From Phoronis australis (lineage: Eukaryota > Phoronida > Phoronidae): a stretch of 64,000 nucleotides of DNA. The translations under genes were made by a program, and so were the position numbers. Positions 1 to 28,560 of this stretch are shown here, piece after piece (position 1 is the stretch's first letter; each line of letters begins with the position of its first letter). The DNA lies in the NCBI GenBank assembly GCA_002633005.1, contig NMRA01000161.1, positions 545,516 to 609,515 on the forward strand. Reading direction: 5' to 3'. The notes beneath the pieces were generated by a model. The model saw nothing but the letters and a program-made list of their open reading frames with translations. It did not search any database and was not told where the DNA came from.

Positions 1-1164
1 TCAGTAGCCGCCTCGTTTCTCTCAACAGCTGCCTATGCCTGTGCGTACTTTGCCTCGTTAACTCGGGCTCAAACATGTACCCACCCACTGAATGTCCGTG
101 AAAAAAATCCTCGTCACCACTGCTGTGAACAAGGTCTCCGTCACTCACACTACTGTCACTGTGATACGGGTCACCGACTCCAGCCATTTACAGCTTACAA
201 CACACTAAACATTCCCTAAATCCAACGTATTTGAGTTCTCTACTAACCTATCTTGCCGCAGAATACTCGCCGATGGAAAGTGGTGGCGACAATTGTTGAA
301 AAACAGCACAAAACAAAAGTAGAATAGAACAGATTCGCACAGTAAAGTCAACGCAAAACCAAGTGGCGGGAAACGCTTGTCTCCTAAAACGTCACTTCCG
401 CAGGAGCGGACGAGTAACTAATAAAATTACGAAAAGCTGTAATTAAGTGGAAAATATGTCTAGGATAACCAACCAACCTTATTTTAGCTCAAAATGACAT
501 GGAAAAAGGTTGCCTTCGCCTTTAAGTACCCAATGCCCAAGCAATGGTAGTTTACGACAGTGGCTGATCTTTCTATCAAGCTCAATTTGGCAAACAAGCT
601 GTTTTCGATATTTTTTTCGTAATGGGCCTACAACAGGACACTTATTGTTGATTCATGGTGTTTGAAACACGTTCTAGGTATTCATGAGTGTGACCGAACC
701 ACCTCCTTCTTAGATAAAATTGAACATGCGTGGCTGATCTTCGAAACCTTTGAGTTGAGCATAAGGCATCCGCGGCGTTTAATGCCTTCAATGCAACTTC
801 CAAGCTACTGTTGTCTGTGAACATTAGACTCAGTTGTTTCCTTGAAACACCATCGGCACTTCGAACGTTTGGCAACGGAACAACATCATTATTAATAGAA
901 AATCAGTTTTTTATCATTATTAATAATAATACCATTAATTGTACATTGTAGGTTTTGCATGAATACATAAATTTAAATGTATATTCAAAGTATTTACACG
1001 GAGACAGTTGCTCTCTTAAAGCCATAGTCTTCTGAATATACAATGCAAAGCGCTGGATACTGTCATGGCTTTTCCGTTGGAATTACCTAACAAGAGAATT
1101 GTCTCACTTCTAGGAATACGCATATGTCGTGGTAATGACGAAATGGCTAAAGCCAGGTGCACGA
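1..1164. other. No gene recognised (left edge)
   Basis: I see no exon with coding character or in-phase splice sites here. The SRCR gene that opens at 2300 needs an upstream exon ending in phase 1, with a start codon and signal peptide. None is convincing in this stretch, so the 5' end is probably left of the window. Confidence 0.5.
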
Positions 1165-1350
1165 AGCGTGTTCCCGTTTTTTTTTTTTAGTCGTGCCGCT
1201 GCTTTTCAGGAAGGAGGTCCGCATTCTCAGGAGTCGAAGTCGTCCTTAATTTGCAGCTGGTTGAACCCTTGCAGTTGTGCCTTACTCAGTTGCCCGAGAC
1301 AAAGTGTTGGGCTCCCCTTCCTTATATTATCCTAGATCCGCCACTGACGC
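1165..1350. repeat. Dispersed repeat, second copy near 49220-49400
   Basis: A run of T after GTTCC, then AGGAGGTCC, then TGTTGGGC(T/C)CCCCTT and a closing ATCCTA(G/T)ATCC(G/A)CCACTG occur in the same order here and around 49220-49400. The closing block resembles ends of invertebrate non-autonomous elements. Its class is not determined. Confidence 0.55.
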
Positions 1351-1388
1351 TCATTATTGTTCGAGCTTGGCTTGCAAGAATACTCTGT

Positions 1389-1635
1389 CCATTTAAGTCT
1401 GCAGGAGAATGTGACTCCTAGGTACTTGTAGCACGATTTGGTATCTATTTTCTTTTCGTCAAAAACCATCTTTCAGTATTTGAAAGTATGCCCCCTCGCT
1501 TAATACCACAACTTTCGTTTTCTCCAAATTAATTTGCAAGTTCCAATCACGGCAAAAGTTTTCGAGGACATTGAGCTCCATCTGCAGCCCAGCAACAGTA
1601 TTCGACAACAGCACTAAGTCATTAGCAAAAAGGAT
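1389..1635 (-). mobile_element. LINE reverse transcriptase fragment
   Basis: The minus strand translates to a non-LTR retrotransposon RT piece. It has a decayed catalytic box (FAND in place of FADD, near 1620), then the helix LQMELNVLENFCRDWNLQIN and LEKTKVVVL. After one frameshift near 1470 it continues with CYKYLGVTFSC. This order (FADD, KTK, YLG) is standard in LINE RTs. It is a short dead fragment upstream of the SRCR gene. Confidence 0.8.
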
Positions 1636-2299
1636 TCATTGATCTAAGTGATAAAACAACTTTCACATATCAAGGAACTCGTTTGGCTTACTATTAGGGG
1701 TTTCGGCTACCTCAGAAAGGCGGGAAATCAGTCATTGTAAAAGACCACTGCACAAAAAGCAACCAAAACTTTGTCACAGGCATTAGTGTTAGTCCGGGTT
1801 GTTTGTGATCAATTAAACAAGGCGGGTGAAATTATACACCAGCTCGCCGCACCTAACAGGGTGTGAAAATTAATTCAAATCAATATATTCCAGGTGTAAT
1901 GGCCAAAAATTATATTTAGTTCTGGTCTGTAACCCAACTTATTTTGAGAGATGCTTCCACCCACTAAGAAAAACGCCTGCCCCCAACAATTTCAGGCAAG
2001 TTTTTTTTAACAGCTGTACTCATGCACGGGTAACCGAGGTTTGAGAGGCCATAAGTTACCAAGCCTAGCAAAATAAAAAAAAATTTCGCATTATTTTTTC
2101 TCTTGTCATGTGAGTGAAAAGGTGAGTGGCTATAACATGCCGCAATGCCGACTCCAATTTTCCAAAGACACGCACGAGTCTCAGTCATGCTTCTTCTGGC
2201 CTAATAATGGTAATAGACATCTGAATCTTTACAAAGAACAGTTTCTTGTATTGAATGGCTAACGTTCCGTCAACACAGTTATGTCTATCTCATTTAAAG

Positions 2300-19452
<17,153 letters not shown>

Positions 19453-19977
19453 TTGACCACGAAATGAAACGCAGAATGGAACGTCTCGGATTTTGTCAGT
19501 CGTCTAATTCATTTGTATCAGTTTCGTAGCTGCTTTGGAATGGAATCATTGCGTGCACTTAAAATTGTTGAAGATGTTTTGTTCGCTTCAATGTTAGTTA
19601 ACTCGATAAAAACGCAAACCAAAATAATCAAAATTAATTCTCAGACTATGCCTCTTCAACATATATTCACAAAATGCTGTAATTTCGGAAAGGTTTCAAC
19701 AAATGCTTAGGAATGGCGAGGGAAAAATATCTCGAAGTACCGTTATGTATTGGCACCATTCTGCGCTCAGATTTCAACTGCAGGTGTACTAATTGTCTCT
19801 AGGTAGTTTTTAATAGCCGTTGTGAGTTTTGTTGTTATAAAATTTCAAGTGAATTTTCGATAATTCGTTTAACTTTCCCCGAGCTTTCTTTTCGAATGCT
19901 GTGACGGACCGACCCTAACATCATCGTGGTGGTGTAATATAGTTATAATACATGTATGTTGTAAATTTTATATCAGA

Positions 19978-19983
19978 AATAAA
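19978..19983 (+). terminator. Polyadenylation signal AATAAA
   Basis: Canonical AATAAA about 525 bp after the stop codon of the SRCR-ZP gene, with GT-rich sequence further on. It is the likely 3' end signal. Confidence 0.6.
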
Positions 19984-20165
19984 ATTGCTTGAAATATACT
20001 GGATTGTTACATAACATAGAGGGTGGGTGTACATCCCTTCTACAAACATGACCAAAAAACGCCGCTGGCATGCTCCTTTGGGGCACCCACGGATATGTGT
20101 CCTTTAAGATTATGGCTAGATTCGCCAATGTGTTAATAAACGTGACACGTTTTAGAATTTTAATT

Positions 20166-20264
20166 GTATTTTGATCAAATAACAGCAGTTAAGACATTGT
20201 CAATCTAGAAACAGTTAAATTTGATTGTTTTAGTTTTGAAACTGCTGTTATTTGATCAAAATAC
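20166..20264. repeat. Perfect 25-bp inverted repeat
   Basis: The arm 20166-20190 (GTATTTTGATCAAATAACAG and on) is repeated exactly as its reverse complement at 20240-20264, with a 49-bp loop. It lies in the 740 bp missing from the duplicate copy, so it may be part of a small inserted element. Confidence 0.8.
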
Positions 20265-20790
20265 TTAAAAGTCGTCAATGGTGTTAATTTTAAACGAAAT
20301 ATGATGTCGCGCCCTCCCTTGGTGAATTTGAGCTAAAAATAAAGCAACTACACTGTACGATAACAGTAACACATAATAATCTATGACGTTACCATTGGTT
20401 TGTTTTATAGCGTGCTCAAAGCATCTTCAAAGGTTCCTTCTTAGAACTTGTGAGGCTGTTAACATTACTTTTCAAAAAACAATTGATTTATACAAATAAA
20501 TATCCAATTGTCACAGATTGAACCGCTTTGAAATGTGTACTTACTTTGTGAATATTGGTTTTGTGTTTAAAGTTAAGGTATAAAGTGGTCGCCGTTTGTG
20601 TCTATGCACCGCCTGTCACCTCCCCTTTATTCATGACCAAATTCAAAACCACAAGCGGTGTATCGTTTTCAAGGCTGTCACAACGGTTTTTCGTTTGGAA
20701 GTAAGGTGACCGCCTCAGGCTTACGTCATCAAAGATTTGCCAGTTAACATAGACTGCACCGACAATTCATTGTCACAAACATTAAATATT

Positions 20791-21346
20791 GTTTTCAATG
20801 TGTCCAGCATCAACTTTAACACATGCTGCGTTTTATTTTATCCATACAAAGGGCATTAATTCAGCATATTAGACCATGATCACGTTTGGCTCGTTTCGCT
20901 GACACGGTACAAATAACAATTCAGGAACCGTTTCGTCGACATCTCATTTCTGTGGCTGATTTATAAGTGAACTTCGGAAACTCTTTTACATTGATGCTGT
21001 CAGCACGCTTAAAGAACTTCAAGTCCGTGATATGATACATATCACAGGCATTCAAAATACGCACAGTTGCGATTTTTTTACTTTGGTAGATACACAATAA
21101 GATTTGAGCGCGTTGCGGTTCGTAAAACACGTCGGATTTATTGAAATATTGAGAGAACACTGAAAGCAAGTAAAACGCTATAAATATTATAACGAAAGGA
21201 AACTTAGAACAAATTGATTGGAAGAATATAGAAACGTAAGCAAGAAAATTAGGGAAAACATAATGGTAACTCATATCGCAAAGTGAACGTGAAACGTGAA
21301 CGAAAAAACAATGTTAACGTCATGACGTCATCCCCAGGACAAACGG
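20791..21346. other. Intergenic, no gene supported
   Basis: A minus-strand open frame of 117 codons (20921-21274) has a hydrophobic N-terminal half, but no recognisable motif or splice context. In AT-rich DNA I do not call it a gene. Confidence 0.4.
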
Positions 21347-22087
21347 TTAATTCCAAGTGCATCTACAGATAATACATGCTAGGGAAGATTCCAGGGGATA
21401 TAACTTCGTAATGTGTCTGTTGGTTAGACCGGATTTTGTGCGAAGCGATACAGATCGAATATTATTGTCACGTCCTACATTTAACTCATCAACTTTTCCT
21501 AGTTGGCAAAGTATTCTTGGTAAATTGTCATCATGTATTAAAACAATGTCTCCAATCTGTATCGAAAAGGATTCCCTGTTTTCTTCTGATTGTTTGACAT
21601 TTCCCTTAGTGACGTCAAATACTCGTGTTTCCACCGCTGAACAAATGTGCTAATCAAATGAGAACGTTTGTTGTACACGGCTTCGAGAGCTGTTTGATGG
21701 AAGTCAAGATCGGAGAGTTCTTCTTCTTCAACATGCCGTAAATTTCCAATAGCACGACTATAGATGAGTTGGTTTGAAGTGAGTGGATCTGCGTCAGAAA
21801 TGTCACTGGACAAAAATGTTAGTGGGCGGTTGTACGCATTCGCATTCTGTGAGAACAGTGTTTAGCTCATGATAATCAATCTTAAATCGACCGAGCACCT
21901 TCTTAATAGTAGTTTTTGTGAGTCCAATCAATCTTTCCCAAAATCCTCCATACCATGGAGCTCTTCTAGGAATGAATTTCCACTCAATGTTTCTGTGAGT
22001 CAGAAAGTCTTGAACTTTTGCTGAATTCATGATCTGTTGAATTTCTTGGGGTGAACCGACGAAATTAGTACCATTGTCCGACAACAT
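21347..22087 (-). mobile_element. BEL/Pao retrotransposon fragment (integrase and C-terminal domain)
   Basis: The minus strand gives integrase with the second Asp and the Glu of the DDE triad: SDNGTNFVG and WKFIPRRAPWYGGFWERLIG. Next come ADPLTSNQLIYSR, QRWKHEYLTSLRE and QIGDIVLIHDDNLPR, the BEL/Pao C-terminal domain. Coding is split over three overlapping frames (21803-22087, 21538-21813, 21347-21634), so it is frameshifted and dead. No LTR is visible. It abuts the start of the duplicated SRCR-gene segment at 22122. Confidence 0.9.
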
Positions 22088-22121
22088 TATTTTGGGCGTT
22101 GAAGGACGGCTAAAAAATCTT

Positions 22122-23260
22122 CGAAACGCGAGTATTCTAAATTGACAAGCGTGACTGACAGGTTTGTAGAAATATTACTCAATGGAGAAGTGTTTATTTG
22201 ACTAATTTTCTATCTTTCGGGGAAGTTACTAGTTGTACCTTGCCACGTCACAGAACCAATATTGGATAAAAGTGCTAAAAGAAGAGTAGATATCTATTTT
22301 CATCTCTTGACTAAAAGTAACACTGTTTCCGAGCACCAGGTGTGCAATAGAGGTGAAACCAGGTTATTCTCTCCCAACATAGTGTAAAAATGTAATCATT
22401 GTAACTGATTTCTTTTAATAGCAATCAATCGTATTTTAAAAAGCGTAACAGAACCGATACTGTCCTGTTGTTGATCTTCTTGTGTTCGTTTCTTAGGCAA
22501 TGTACTGAAAACAACTGATGGTGCGTCCCCTGCTGGGATTCAAGCAGTGCCAGCTTTAGTTGGAACTGTCGTCCTAATGGCTGTGGTCATATGTGCTTTA
22601 CTCGAAGTTGCGCTTTTCCGTTGAACGAAGTCTCCACGTTCAAATGGTTATGCTCGAGTTGCCGTTCTGTGATTGACTGCAAACTAAAACGCAGAATGGA
22701 ACGTGTCTTATTCATATGTTGTGGTTTCTTAGCTGCTTTGCAATGGAATCAGTGCGTGTTGCATCTGTGTATGATGTCGCACCCCCCTTTCGTGAGTTTG
22801 AATGAACTAATAAAGCAAGTACGATAACAGCAAAACATAATGAACTATGACGTCGCGAATGATTTGTTTTATGCCGTGCTCAAAGCATCTTGAAAGATTC
22901 CTTATTGGAACTTGTTACACAGTTAACGATAACTTTTCAAAAAAACAATTGATCCATACAAATAAATATCCAATTGTCACAGACTCAACGGCTTTGAAAT
23001 GTGTACTTACCTAACGAACTTTGTTTTAATATTTAAACTTAAGGTACAAAGTGGTCGCCGTCTGTGTCTACGCAGCGCCTCCCACCTCTCCTCTGTTCAT
23101 GACCAAATTTAAAACCGCAAGGGGTATATCGTTTTCAAGGCTGTCATAACTGTATTTCGTTCGGAAGTTAGGTGCCTCCCCCCCTCTCTTACGTCATCAA
23201 AGATTTGACAGTTAACATAGTCTGCACTGACAGTTCATTGTTACAGTGATTAAAAGTCGT
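22122..23260 (+). repeat. Duplicate copy of the SRCR-gene 3' end
   Basis: Starts with GCGAGTATTCTAAATTGACAA (compare GCGAGTTTTCTAAATTAACA at 18968) and runs through the intron end, terminal exon and downstream DNA, ending near ACGTCATCAAAGATTTG. The 5' end of the copy follows the BEL fragment directly, which suggests a shared breakpoint. Confidence 0.85.
22497..22624 (+). pseudogene. Duplicate of the transmembrane terminal exon, truncated
   Basis: The acceptor TTCGTTTCTTAG and the phase-1 entry are kept. The frame runs NVLKTTDGASPAGIQAVPAL, then a helix VGTVVLMAVVICALLEVALF, which now carries a Glu. Directly after that it ends at CGT TGA, where the original has CGTCGA, so the basic stop-transfer and tail are lost. 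It could still be spliced to the exon at 18839 as an alternative terminal exon, or be dead. No polyadenylation signal was checked beyond AATAAA near 22809. Confidence 0.75.
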
Positions 23261-24892
23261 CACAGCATTTGTGCCGACAGCTAACGTACTCAATAAGCAG
23301 TGAATGTCACGACAAAAATACATTGGACGTTTCTGGAAATGGATGCCACTCGAAAACATTACTCAGAAGTCATCAAAAGCGATATTTGCTCATTTTGAGA
23401 CTGGTAAAATTGCCGCGATTTCAAAGTCTAGAATGCCTTTTCGCTGAAAATATCGGTTACACCCACCACTGAAACTACTGCCAAACACAAGGTTGTCATC
23501 AGGATGGATGTAGTTAGATGAAACTAGTCTTCATCATTAAGCGATTTTATTTTTGTTATAACATCGTCAATTTTGTCCTCCGCCCACTAATTCATCAAAT
23601 ACACGATTTGGAGGAACTGCTGGTTTTAACTGCTTCAGACGAGCGACAGTTGGCTTTTAGCTGAATGAATTACATCCCGATTCCGTACTGCATCGTCCAT
23701 TTTTTACGTGACGTTGGTGACAACACCACTAGAGGTGGTACGTGTGTGCTCAGAACTGCTTGAAACAGCCTCAAAATCCTGGGACTCGACTTTTGCCTTA
23801 TTAAAAACGAATCGATAGTAACATAGTGCTTTATGGTGGCCCAAAGATGACATCGCGCCTTTCTTTTTTAATTATCTCAGGATCTCGAGAACCTGACTTA
23901 ATTATCTCGGGATTTTGAGATCTCGATGGTGTACGTATACAGTTTTCTGGTGCGTCGTATTGCCACACCATCTGGATCGACAGTACAAAGAATGATTAGC
24001 ACAGTTTCGAAGAGATTAGTGACATATTTGTGGTGCATGGATTTATAACCCTTTTTTCCCGTGACAACGATATTTGTCGGTCTATGAAACCAATTGCATG
24101 AGTTGATTGTCATAAAATGCCACCGAGAGTAAGCCAGTCCATGGAACTCGTAGTTCGTAAGCCGTCACGTTTCTCCAGAATTTTGCCTTTCGCTTATAAT
24201 TTTTTTATTATTAAACTAAGTCAAGACTGCACTCACTAGCGTAGTCAAATTTGGGAAGCACTTAAGTTCCCCCCTCAAGGACGAGTGGCTTCCTCTCTCC
24301 ACGGTAATACAATGTACATCAATTTTTCATCGAAATAATTTTCATATGTTTCTTTTGTTTTTCAATTCTTGAATTTTCAAAATAAAGCAAATACATCAAG
24401 AAAAATGTGTGCCTAAGAGAAATAACTTACATCGTGCACACAAACACGTACGCACGTACGACACACACACACGCGCGCGCAAACACACACACGCACACAC
24501 TCACACAATCTAATTTTCCCGTCCTCAATTAACAGTTTTTGCCCTTTCTAAATTCAGAAAAATTCCCTCACCAACTCCACCTTCATCCAAGTCTGTCCTT
24601 TGAGTTCTTAATAAGTTCAACCAACTTTTCTTCCCCTGCGTTTTCTGATTTATTTTTTCATCTTCGAGTACCTCATTGTTTATTACCTTATTTATGTTTT
24701 AACTATTTCCCACTTTGTTTTTTACTTGGATAACTACAAGTAACGATTATCGTTAATAATGGCATAAAAATGTTTCTCTTAAAAGTTTGTACACCAGCAC
24801 TCTTACCACCGAACCATAAGGTAGTCTTAATAATCGTCAGCGAACATTGCCCTATGGAAACTGGGTCGACCACTTCGTTCACTTGCACATGT
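23261..24892. other. Intergenic, no gene recognised
   Basis: AT-rich sequence. It holds a duplicated AATTATCTC(A/G)GGAT motif at 23870-23925 and a CA/CG microsatellite at 24433-24507. No coding signal is visible. Confidence 0.5.
24433..24507. repeat. CA-rich microsatellite
   Basis: (CA)n with CGCGCG and ACGT interruptions. Confidence 0.9.
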
Positions 24893-25010
24893 CAAAAATA
24901 TATTCTACACTTAAAGCTATCACTTAAAAAGCGCTTACGTTCTTCACTGATCCTTTCTGCTTCTAAACATACATTCGACGAAGCATAGCTACGAGAATTA
25001 AGGTGACTTT
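24893..25010. repeat. Segment shared with 17487-17610
   Basis: Same motif order as the segment inside the intronic element at 17177-18346. It ends directly before the Penelope-like element remnant. Confidence 0.7.
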
Positions 25011-25880
25011 GATCCACAAACTGGGCTTGATTAGAACTTTAACCTATCGTGTGATACCTATCCCCAACATAGAGGAGGCCATCGATGCTGAGTTAGATTA
25101 TAACAAAACTGTGTTAAAGAAATGTGGTTGTTGTGATTGGCCATTCCAGAACGCACAGTTTGACAACGGGAGAGACATCAGCAAGCACGCACCCAGAGGG
25201 GGGGGGGCTCGGGGGGCNCCCCCCCCCCCCCCCATTTGGCGAAGTAGGCAAAAAGGTCCGCACCTCAGAGACAAAAAGTCTGTGAAAATGGGACAAAAGT
25301 CCACTAAATAAGCGCAAACGCGCACTTCACAGTGGTGCTCCTTTTTTGTTAGACTGCCCGCTCTTTTGTTAACAAAATGTCCACAAGGTCAGGAATTCGA
25401 GCCCCCCATACACAAGGCTGGGTGAGTGCATGATCAGGATAACGTTACCTTTTGTGCCAGGGATCTCAGGTTGGGTTAAATCTCATATATGAGGAGCCAC
25501 GATATCTGTTTCATTTAAGCCCGTTAACGCCATAAGAAATCAGCAGATGAATGTGAAGGACAAGACTGCGAAAGAGAAACAATCTAACATAATGTATGTT
25601 ATTTCATGCTCGGACCCAGGATGCAAGGAATCACATATTGGTGAAACCAAACAAGCCCTTAAAAGTCAGATCAGTCAACATTGCACGCCCAGTTACAGAG
25701 ATTGTTGTGATTCGGCGGTATTCTCCCAGTATTCTCCTACATGGCTGGTACGGACCATTCTTTCTCCTTGGAGGATGTCACTATTCTAGATTGGGAAGAA
25801 AACTGGTTCAGGAGAGGGGATAAGGAAGCTATATATGAGAGAGTGGGGAATCCCAGTTTAAACAGACAAGGGGCCTGAGT
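25003..25880 (+). mobile_element. Decayed Penelope-like element (RT end and GIY-YIG nuclease)
   Basis: The first part has HKLGLIRTLTYRV and LKKCGCCDWPFQNAQ, the end of a Penelope RT. The later part has ITLPFVPGISGWV, VSFKPVNAIRNQQ, then YVISCSDPGC and HIGETKQALKSQISQH. That is the GIY-YIG endonuclease in degenerate form (YVI and HIG). After a frameshift comes the tail HSFSLEDVTILDWEENWFRR and IYERVGNPSLNRQG. An insertion of about 220 bp with G and C runs and an N (25218) splits RT from nuclease. Several stops make it inactive. Confidence 0.87.
25196..25420. repeat. Nested insertion in the Penelope-like element, with poly-G/poly-C and an N
   Basis: The frame is lost at a G-run followed by N (25218) and a C-run, and returns near 25445. 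The intervening DNA has no Penelope similarity that I recognise. It is probably a small element or a mis-assembled G/C tract. Confidence 0.5.
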
Positions 25881-27299
25881 TTTATGTTACCAAAAACTTG
25901 AGTTAGGGCGCTAAAGAGTATCCCGCGCAAATTGTGCTATCGATCACACGATGAGTCACGTGACACCTCAGTGGCCTGCCGAAGTCCTCGAGATGAGGAC
26001 GCAACGTAGCTAACTAAATTCCAGAGTCCAGTAATTGATTTATTTTTTCATATTATTTACTCAACTGGATAATTCAAAATATTCATCATAATAATCTTTG
26101 TTACCTTAAGGGTTGAAATTTACAGAAGCATGTGGGTCATTACCTGGATGCTCATGTTTGATTAAATGGAAGGGAACATTTTTACTTTTAGACCAGTTTT
26201 ACGACAATTATCTAACAAAAGCAGTGTTTAGGGTGCACACTAATTCCGGTAGAAAATTCAATACAAAAATGGCAAAAATTGGTTGATGCAGTCAGGGTTC
26301 TTTCCGTTTTGACGCTCAAGCAGATATTTCCAACAGTTGTTTAGGCTAAAACGTATTGTCGCTTAATTGAATGCGCAACTTTTCGAAAAAATCACAGATG
26401 AGAGACGATTTCATAACCCATTTCCAAGTCTGTTGAAAGGTAAAAGTTATATGTTTTCTGATGCACTCTGATATATGTAGTGCATTTTGGGAACTGATCG
26501 ATGTACGAGTATAATTGAGTTTTGAAATTTGTTGAGGAACCAAAGTCGCCCCCCACCCGGAGCCTCCACAGTCACCCCCACTTTCGCTCTTGCCCCATAC
26601 CCTTCCCGCTTCAGCCCCATCGCTACCAACTTGAATAAATGTTGTCACCGGACTACATAGAAAAATTGATTAAGATTATAGAAGTGAGAACGGATCATCC
26701 AACACCCCGAACACCCCCNCCCCCCCCCTCCTTGGGCTTCCCATGGTCTCAAAACCCTCTAAACTAAACTATACCTTCAAATCCACTTAACATATACAAA
26801 TTGTGATTTTTGTAGTCCGTCTTTTTATAAAACTGCTGTGTAATCAATGTATATGAGTAGTCAAAATAGTGCAAAGTATACTCCGTAAAAGTACATGTCA
26901 ACCAGCAATCGAGCAAAAGACAAAACTTTTGATTTTATGTGTAATTTACTAAACTAGCCGAGTACTACCAAATCACACTGGCTTCATAATAACACATGCT
27001 ATATCCTTTGCTCGCTTTTTCATTGAAAATTACCAAAATCAGCACTTTGAAAATTCGCAAAAATTCTCAGTGTCTGAAAAGCCAGTACTTAAATACTAAA
27101 ATGTCTATCTTAAATATCAAAAGTGTTTCTGAATCTTAAGGTCAGACAAATTTGCAGAAAAAATCATAGTAATATTGTTAGCTTTTATAATTTCTTAAAA
27201 GTTGACAGCTTTTATTGAAATAATTGTCGAAAAAGCAATTTTTGCAACATCGGCATAAAAACAGACAAAAGGTGACTTAATGCATATCTAGGGGTAGCC
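25881..27299. other. Intergenic, no gene recognised
   Basis: AT-rich, with a C-rich stretch at 26535-26610 and a C-run with N at 26719. No coding signal. Confidence 0.5.
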
Positions 27300-27520
27300 A
27301 AAGCACTCATAAAGTTTTAGAAAAATCTGTGGCGGTAGATGTGGAACTATTCGCAGGTGATCTCGGAAATTGCCTCTTTAAATACCCGGTTAACAGTTTG
27401 ACTTCTGTTTCAGTGGCAGAGAACCCCTTTGAATAATGCAATTTAGTCTGTTTCGATGTTCGATGCCACTTTAACATGGTAATGGAGGGTCTATTACTAC
27501 AATTATCGGCTGACATACGT
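27300..27520 (-). repeat. Dispersed repeat with a conserved frame (other copy 47000-47230)
   Basis: The minus strand reads TKLHYSKGFSATETEVKLL. The plus strand at 47063 reads TKLQYSNWFSTTKTEVNLF in the matching frame. Upstream AAAGTGG(T/C)AT(C/A)GAACAT is also shared. It may be a fragment of an unidentified coding element. Confidence 0.6.
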
Positions 27521-28199
27521 CCAAGCTGGTATACTGAGGAGCACTACGCAGACGATCTTGTTTTTGATACGTCTACTATCCTTCTTACAAGTGTATCAGC
27601 TTCGCTCAGAGACCACAGAATACGTCAACAACTTGGGCTTAGTCATATAATGTAGAAATAATTGACAGGAAAACAAAAGTGATTACGTGGGCCCGACAGT
27701 GTAGCCTGCATACGTCTGATGTACCGCAAAAGATGCAACGTCCATGCACTCATTTCTTTGTTTTCTCATTCTTAAAGACTAGCAGGTCTTTTGACTGTAT
27801 GTGCTTGTGTATGATCAATGTTGTAAGGTACATGCACTGGAGAGAAAAGAATTGAGTTGTTAAGAACTAGATTGTGGTGAATGAGAAAGGAACTAAAGCT
27901 CGTAAGAAAAGAATTCATTTAACGATCCAATTTTGACACATCTTATCTCAAAGGGTTATTCTGATTTAAAGTGGCCTGTTTCGTGCTTTTTCTCAGCTCC
28001 TCGCTGTTTTTACTGGCTTGTCTCTTTTTCTGTGCACTTGATGCTGACTTATCACACATGTTCACAGGAGACGCGTTTAAACTATACAAGAGACGCTTTG
28101 AAATATTGGAAAAATACGGAGAGCACTGTTCAGTCGACTGCCAGCTAGTCTGCCATGACCGGAAGTCTTACGGAGCCAAGCTTCATTTCCTAAGCATAT

Positions 28200-28560
28200 C
28201 GCTCAGGCATCTTCGCGACAAGACATAGTTCTGCTGTCCGACGCAGCTCATCAAGTGGTACTAACCGAGCTGACAGTACCTTGGGAAACCTGAGTAGACG
28301 AGGCCAATGAAAGCAAACGGTTAAACTATGAAGAACTATGGGGAGATTGTGTCAGCAAGGGCTGGGCAAGCTCGTGTTTCAATTGAGGTTGACAGTACAG
28401 GGTTCCCAGCCAAATCATGACTCAGCTGACTTAAAACCTTCATTTGTCAGTAACGACCAAGAGAAGACTCCTACGTGAGGCAGCTGAAGCAGACGAGTTT
28501 GCGTCGACTGGGATTTGGACGAGGTACGAACAACATCATCTGCTACCAGGCGAGACAAAC
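28200..28560 (+). mobile_element. Retroelement C-terminal remnant
   Basis: A broken frame gives VVLTELTVPWE, VDEANESKRLNYEELW, a Gly-Trp block, EVDSTGFPA and EAAEADEFASTGIW. I recognise this order from the C-terminal part of retroelement proteins common in marine invertebrates and fish (ELTVPWE...KR..KY.EL...EV...GF). Frameshifts and a stop are present. Family assignment is uncertain. Confidence 0.6.

Noticed and set aside
2281-2299. ATG at 2281 as start of the SRCR gene
   Set aside because: It would give no signal peptide, and the acceptor at 2299 with phase 1 matches the other SRCR. The ATG lies in intron sequence.
20921-21274. 117-codon minus-strand frame with a hydrophobic start
   Set aside because: No motif, no splice context, no relation to the BEL element next to it. 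Chance length is plausible in AT-rich DNA.
27971-28228. Signal-peptide-like frame before the retroelement remnant
   Set aside because: It would start at GTG, not ATG. It has no recognisable domain and runs into decayed retroelement sequence, although a fair acceptor precedes 28071.
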